Assembly: GCA_029052085.1 (NCBI GenBank) | Contig: JAIDJS010000146.1 | Coordinates: forward strand, 1 to 6,828 | Direction of reading: 5' to 3' | Length of the DNA stretch: 6,828 bases | Origin: Eubacterium sp. | GTDB lineage: Bacteria; Bacillota; Clostridia; Oscillospirales; Acutalibacteraceae | Part shown: piece by piece, positions 5,701-6,828 of the stretch | Layout: each line of letters begins with the position of its first letter | Position numbering within the stretch: position 1 is the stretch's first letter | Program-made: the position numbers and the translations under genes | Notes under the pieces: model-generated | Database searches by the model: none | Told to the model about the DNA's origin: nothing | What the model saw: only the letters and a program-made list of their open reading frames with translations

Positions 5701-6828
5701 TGTAGTTCTGGATATTATCCCAAGTTGCTTCAGCAGGGATATACTTCTTAACCGCATCAAGATCCTTAACGATATTGAATGCGAAGCTGAACAAATCGCC
5801 GTCTTCATCAAGTAACGCCATAACAGGAGCAGCAATTCTTGTTACAGGGTAAACAAGCTCTTCAATGAAGGTCTGAATTCCGCCCTTATTGATGAAGTTT
5901 ACAAGCTGTGGAACAAGAGCCACAATTTCATCAACAGGATTTGCAAGAATTTCATTTACTCTGCCAAGGAGTGACTTAAGGATTGCTTCAACAGTTGCGT
6001 GGCCATCCTTAATGCCATTTGTGTTGCAGCCAAGAACTGTAAGTAATGGCTTGATTGCATTAATGTAACCGTTTTCACCTTCAATTGTAATTGCGTTTTC
6101 GCCAAGGATACCTTCAGCAACAACGATTGAACCGCCGTTAAGGAGAGCATCTATTACAACATCGAATGGTTTAACGAGTTCTGCAAGCGCTTTTGCGAAG
6201 CTGTTTGCATCCTTTACATTCCATGTCTTATCATAATCAGCCGGATTCATAGTAATGCCTACATAAGCAAGGATATCAGTTACCTGCTTATTCTCAGCAA
6301 GACCCTTGAGAGCCTGAGCGATTGTGTTGATTAAGTCCGGAGTGTAAAGCTTACCGGCAACAAGTGCCTGTAATGATTTATAACCTGTGCTCTTAAGAAC
6401 CATAGGTACTACAGCATCAACAACATTGGATACTGTATTGATAAGGTTATCGATATCCTTAGCTGTTACACCTGCAGGATATTTAACCTTTGTTGTATTG
6501 ATTGCTGCTTCAATCTTAGACCAGTCAGCAACATGACCGTCTGACTTAAGACCATTGAAGAGCTTAATAATTGTTAATACAACTTCTTCCTTGCTGAGAC
6601 CGAGTACACGATCTACAACATTATTGATTGTTTCGTTATCGCCGATGAGATTCTTGAGTAACGGACGAACAAGATTATCCTCATTATCCTTTACAACATC
6701 CCAAACGAAGCCGAAGAGTGTTACAAATGTGTCTGCCTTATCAGCAACAAGATCGAATCCGCCGCCTACTCCGCAGCCACCGAGATCCTTAAGAAGATTT
6801 GAACCATTGAGATAGATCGGATATGGAA
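2729..6828 (-). CDS. Giant surface repeat protein, C-terminal membrane anchor (5' end missing)
   Basis: The frame runs without a stop from the right edge to the TGA at 2729-2731, at least 1365 codons; the true start lies beyond 6828. The first Met in view (6401-6403) is not the start: it sits inside a repeat and has no ribosome site. Numbering here counts that Met as 1, giving 1224 residues after it. Long repeats of about 380-400 residues follow one another. Conserved segments in order are VKYPAGVTAK (365-374), a Trp segment (KWHVTDKRSFAKAL), NGYxxAIxPLLxxLG, NPLLDRVDVILANP, INKGGIQxFxEELxYPVT, IxINGxxYKIxVP and GCG. Most of each unit looks amphipathic-helical with a short strand pair near ING. 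After a Ser/Glu linker (1143-1150), one membrane helix spans about 1163-1185, then KK and a tail with 12 acidic residues and several prolines. No LPXTG motif, catalytic motif or known carbohydrate-binding module is seen. It is probably exported, provided a signal peptide lies upstream. The function is unknown; adhesin, scaffold or hydrophobic-ligand carrier are all possible. Confidence 0.85.
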   Translation of the reverse strand, partial: PYPIYLNGSNLLKDLGGCGVGGGFDLVADKADTFVTLFGFVWDVVKDNEDNLVRPLLKNLIGDNETINNVVDRVLGLSKEEVVLTIIKLFNGLKSDGHVADWSKIEAAINTTKVKYPAGVTAKDIDNLINTVSNVVDAVVPMVLKSTGYKSLQALVAGKLYTPDLINTIAQALKGLAENKQVTDILAYVGITMNPADYDKTWNVKDANSFAKALAELVKPFDVVIDALLNGGSIVVAEGILGENAITIEGENGYINAIKPLLTVLGCNTNGIKDGHATVEAILKSLLGRVNEILANPVDEIVALVPQLVNFINKGGIQTFIEELVYPVTRIAAPVMALLDEDGDLFSFAFNIVKDLDAVKKYIPAEATWDNIQNYIFDILAKIDINIPINGKNYKLRIPALDLKALGGCGTGNGFEYNANKADAVIIVLRYVWNVVQTNKNSFIIPMLKSVLGNNYKNFGEYIEKALANKDDTVIKAIVDVFKGLDASAHKADWSFLYKNYKATNVKYPAGVTAKDLEQVVEILSIAVNNALEIFLGKSLDDLVPGMIYTDSLVNTIAKAIGSLKNNKDLKDIFALLGVDFSKVNYNQKWHVTDKRSFAKALATILSPFNNLLAVLLNAGEFNLEGIIELRGANGYENAIKPLLDVLGCKTVSASKYKSDALKNSNNLLLNILNPLLDRVDVILANPIEEVLDLLPSIANFINKGGIQKFVEELIYPVTNLVSPIVKLVTNDNVFDFALKLLNKLGVLDVNLSWKNLQNQIIPLVNTFLTNIKINGKSYKITVPSINWATMAGCGKVSGNAIVAKDGDVLLTLLRYIFKALDANKNILFDLVGGKNSTIGQIVNNVLKQGADGLAKIVVRILLKLETFDNVKWTFKNIKEIQVKYTEHLGKEEYFEAIGKLDTMIAELLDQFVHISLESVLGDIVYTNNIINTLAKLIYTNIEKVDIGIDLNTVLKVVDIDVSTKGVASILKDYGSASREIGRRAKWSDVNFDSLNWGFKDGNRDGFVNALSAVLRPIQPILRVILSGEDLIVLGSIQIKGGNGYNTAIIPLLEALGVNPSNLVSPQQYAREASTDKVLTNILNPLLDKVEELTHGPIDALTKMLPNIAYFVYNGGVQAIAENLIAPVTNILHEIDPIYSLNLDLSMLGDVDLAGLVNGILAGIKIKGQPLGIVLPDIDLAILAGLGKLVTYRSARTYFGKQMDCKKINADQAAVFITVLRYLIKTLQQNLDNIKKLLENLGLSGDIANTIAQVLQMLTDMDVDGVIEALMELLFGYKIGNGGADSESESGKNSLVFGDFSWLYQIYWVIFAITVLILIYFLYLLFAKKNEDEENPENPEGTNPPEAPSEEQETYKDNNKQGDMI
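2740..2745 (-). promoter_or_regulatory. Strong ribosome binding site inside the end of the giant gene
   Basis: The minus strand reads AAGGAG seven bases before the ATG at 2732, an ideal site within the last codons of the upstream gene. It decides the start of the 327-residue protein and means that gene can also initiate independently, not only by ribosomes finishing the giant gene. Confidence 0.85.
2779..2813 (-). other. GC-rich competing hairpins at the 3' end of the giant gene
   Basis: In an otherwise A+T-rich gene, bases 2790-2799 pair perfectly with 2804-2813 (TCCGGAGGGT with ACCCTCCGGA, loop of 4). An overlapping smaller hairpin, CGGAGG (2779-2784) with CCTCCG (2788-2793), uses some of the same bases, so the two exclude each other. 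They encode the Pro/Glu tail and lie about 35-70 bases before the ribosome site of the downstream gene. In minus-strand sense no T-run follows, so this is not a terminator of the operon. It may slow ribosomes, tune coupling or stabilise mRNA; it could also simply reflect proline and glycine codons. Confidence 0.5.
2849..2917 (-). other. C-terminal membrane helix of the giant protein
   Basis: Codons for residues about 1163-1185 give an unbroken hydrophobic and aromatic run (YQIYWVIFAITVL then ILIYFLYLLF), followed directly by AKKNEDEE. The two lysines after the helix support a cytoplasmic C-terminus. The giant repeat region is therefore outside the cell and tethered by this helix rather than by a sortase. 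The tail carries a short tandem repeat (ENPENP, from two copies of GAAAATCCG in the DNA). Confidence 0.85.
2984..4180 (-). repeat. Repeat unit 3, diverged membrane-proximal copy
   Basis: Starts at VKYTEHLGK (742-750), a worn form of VKYPAGVTAK. The motif order is kept: NWGFKDGNRDGFVNAL (855-870), GGNGYNTAIIPLLEALG (900-916), NPLLDKVEEL (943-952), VYNGGVQAIAENLIAPVT (971-988), KIKGQPLGIVLP (1024-1035) and AGLG (1043-1046). Similarity is clearly lower: the GGIQ segment matches unit 2 at 9 of 18 residues. There is an insert of about 25 residues near 822-850. Both conserved Cys positions are replaced (V917, L1045), and the Trp of the SWKNLQN motif is absent. It ends near 1140, before the Ser/Glu linker and membrane helix. 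Confidence 0.8.
4181..5311 (-). repeat. Repeat unit 2 of the giant protein (377 residues)
   Basis: Begins with the second VKYPAGVTAK (365-374). It repeats the unit 1 order: KWHVTDKRSFAKAL (448-461), GANGYENAIKPLLDVLGC (491-508), NPLLDRVDVILANP (533-546), INKGGIQKFVEELIYPVT (561-578), SWKNLQN (612-618), KINGKSYKITVP (632-643) and AGCG (651-654). The Cys pair C508/C653 is kept. Short stretches match unit 1 almost perfectly at the DNA level, which points to fairly recent duplication or gene conversion. Confidence 0.88.
5282..5311. repeat. Near-identical 30-bp DNA repeat, copy A
   Basis: This 30-bp stretch encodes VKYPAGVTAK of unit 2 and matches 6458-6487 at 29 of 30 bases, 1176 bp (392 codons) away. 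Only one third-codon-position base differs. Such matching at silent positions suggests recent duplication or gene conversion between units rather than protein-level selection alone. Confidence 0.8.
5312..6487 (-). repeat. Repeat unit 1 of the giant protein (392 residues)
   Basis: Runs from one VKYPAGVTAK motif to the residue before the next. It contains W61 in the KTWNVKD segment, GENGYINAIKPLLTVLGC (109-126), INKGGIQTFIEELVYPVT (171-188), TWDNIQN (227-233), PINGKNYKLRIP (247-258) and GGCG (266-269). It is very similar to unit 2: the INKGGIQ segment is identical at 15 of 18 residues. It carries the Cys pair C126/C268. Confidence 0.88.
6458..6487. repeat. Near-identical 30-bp DNA repeat, copy B
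   Basis: Counterpart of 5282-5311, encoding the VKYPAGVTAK motif at the start of unit 1. A second such pair is 4710-4730 and 5880-5900 (21 of 21 bases identical, 1170 bp apart), in the codons for the INKGG motif. These are possible sites for unequal recombination that changes the number of units. Confidence 0.8.
6488..6828 (-). repeat. Repeat unit 0 of the giant protein (C-terminal part only)
   Basis: About 113 residues are visible upstream of the first complete unit. They read PIYLNGSNLLKDLGGCG, then KADTFVTLFGFVWDVV, VRPLLKNLIGDN and HVADWSKIE. These line up with the same sequence of motifs at the end of unit 1 (ING, GCG, ADAVIIVLRYVWNVV, IIPMLKSVLGNN, HKADWSFLY). This shows that the repeats continue beyond the window. 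Confidence 0.85.

Noticed and set aside
6401..6403. Met codon as the start of a 1224-residue protein
   Set aside because: The frame stays open to the right edge, the upstream codons match the repeat sequence of units 1 and 2, and no ribosome site precedes this ATG. The gene is 5'-truncated by the window.
2729..6828. CRISPR-like or transposon repeats
   Set aside because: The repeats are long, in frame and coding, with no short spacers, terminal inverted repeats or transposase.

Overview
The window looks like chromosomal DNA from a low-GC, Gram-positive gut or rumen Clostridia-type bacterium, possibly of the Ruminococcus/Oscillospiraceae kind. This is inferred from the A+T-rich composition, strong AAGGAG/GGAGGT ribosome sites, consensus-like sigma-A promoters, short hairpin terminators, and single-pass surface proteins with Lys-rich or Asp/Glu-rich tails. 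No RNA gene, insertion sequence, CRISPR array or attachment site was seen.

Left part (1-1581). Bases 1-198 are a promoter region between divergent genes. A perfect-consensus promoter (TTGACA, 17 bp, TATAAT) points left toward a gene whose start lies just outside the window. One or two overlapping promoters point right into a complete GPH-family (MelB-type) sugar:cation symporter at 199-1581. Two 9-bp palindromes, 11 bp apart, lie between the promoters and could be an operator. The symporter keeps the residues matching the MelB cation and sugar sites.

Middle (1582-1748). This is a convergent junction with two hairpin terminators. Each has its better T-run on the side that serves the transcript arriving from farther away, so the two mRNAs probably overlap at their 3' ends.

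Right part (1749-6828, minus strand). Two genes are joined by a 4-base ATGA overlap. The upstream gene is a giant surface protein whose reading frame stays open to the right edge, so its N-terminus is missing; at least 1365 codons are visible. It consists of long repeats of about 380-400 residues (one partial and three complete in view), then one transmembrane helix and an acidic, proline-containing cytoplasmic tail. The downstream gene encodes a 327-residue protein with a Lys-rich cytoplasmic N-terminus, one transmembrane helix and an extracellular domain I do not recognise.

The tight coupling, matched single-pass topologies and oppositely charged cytoplasmic tails suggest the two proteins form one cell-surface complex. 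Its function cannot be read from the sequence. This pair is the best candidate in the window for an undescribed system; the symporter is probably a separate unit.
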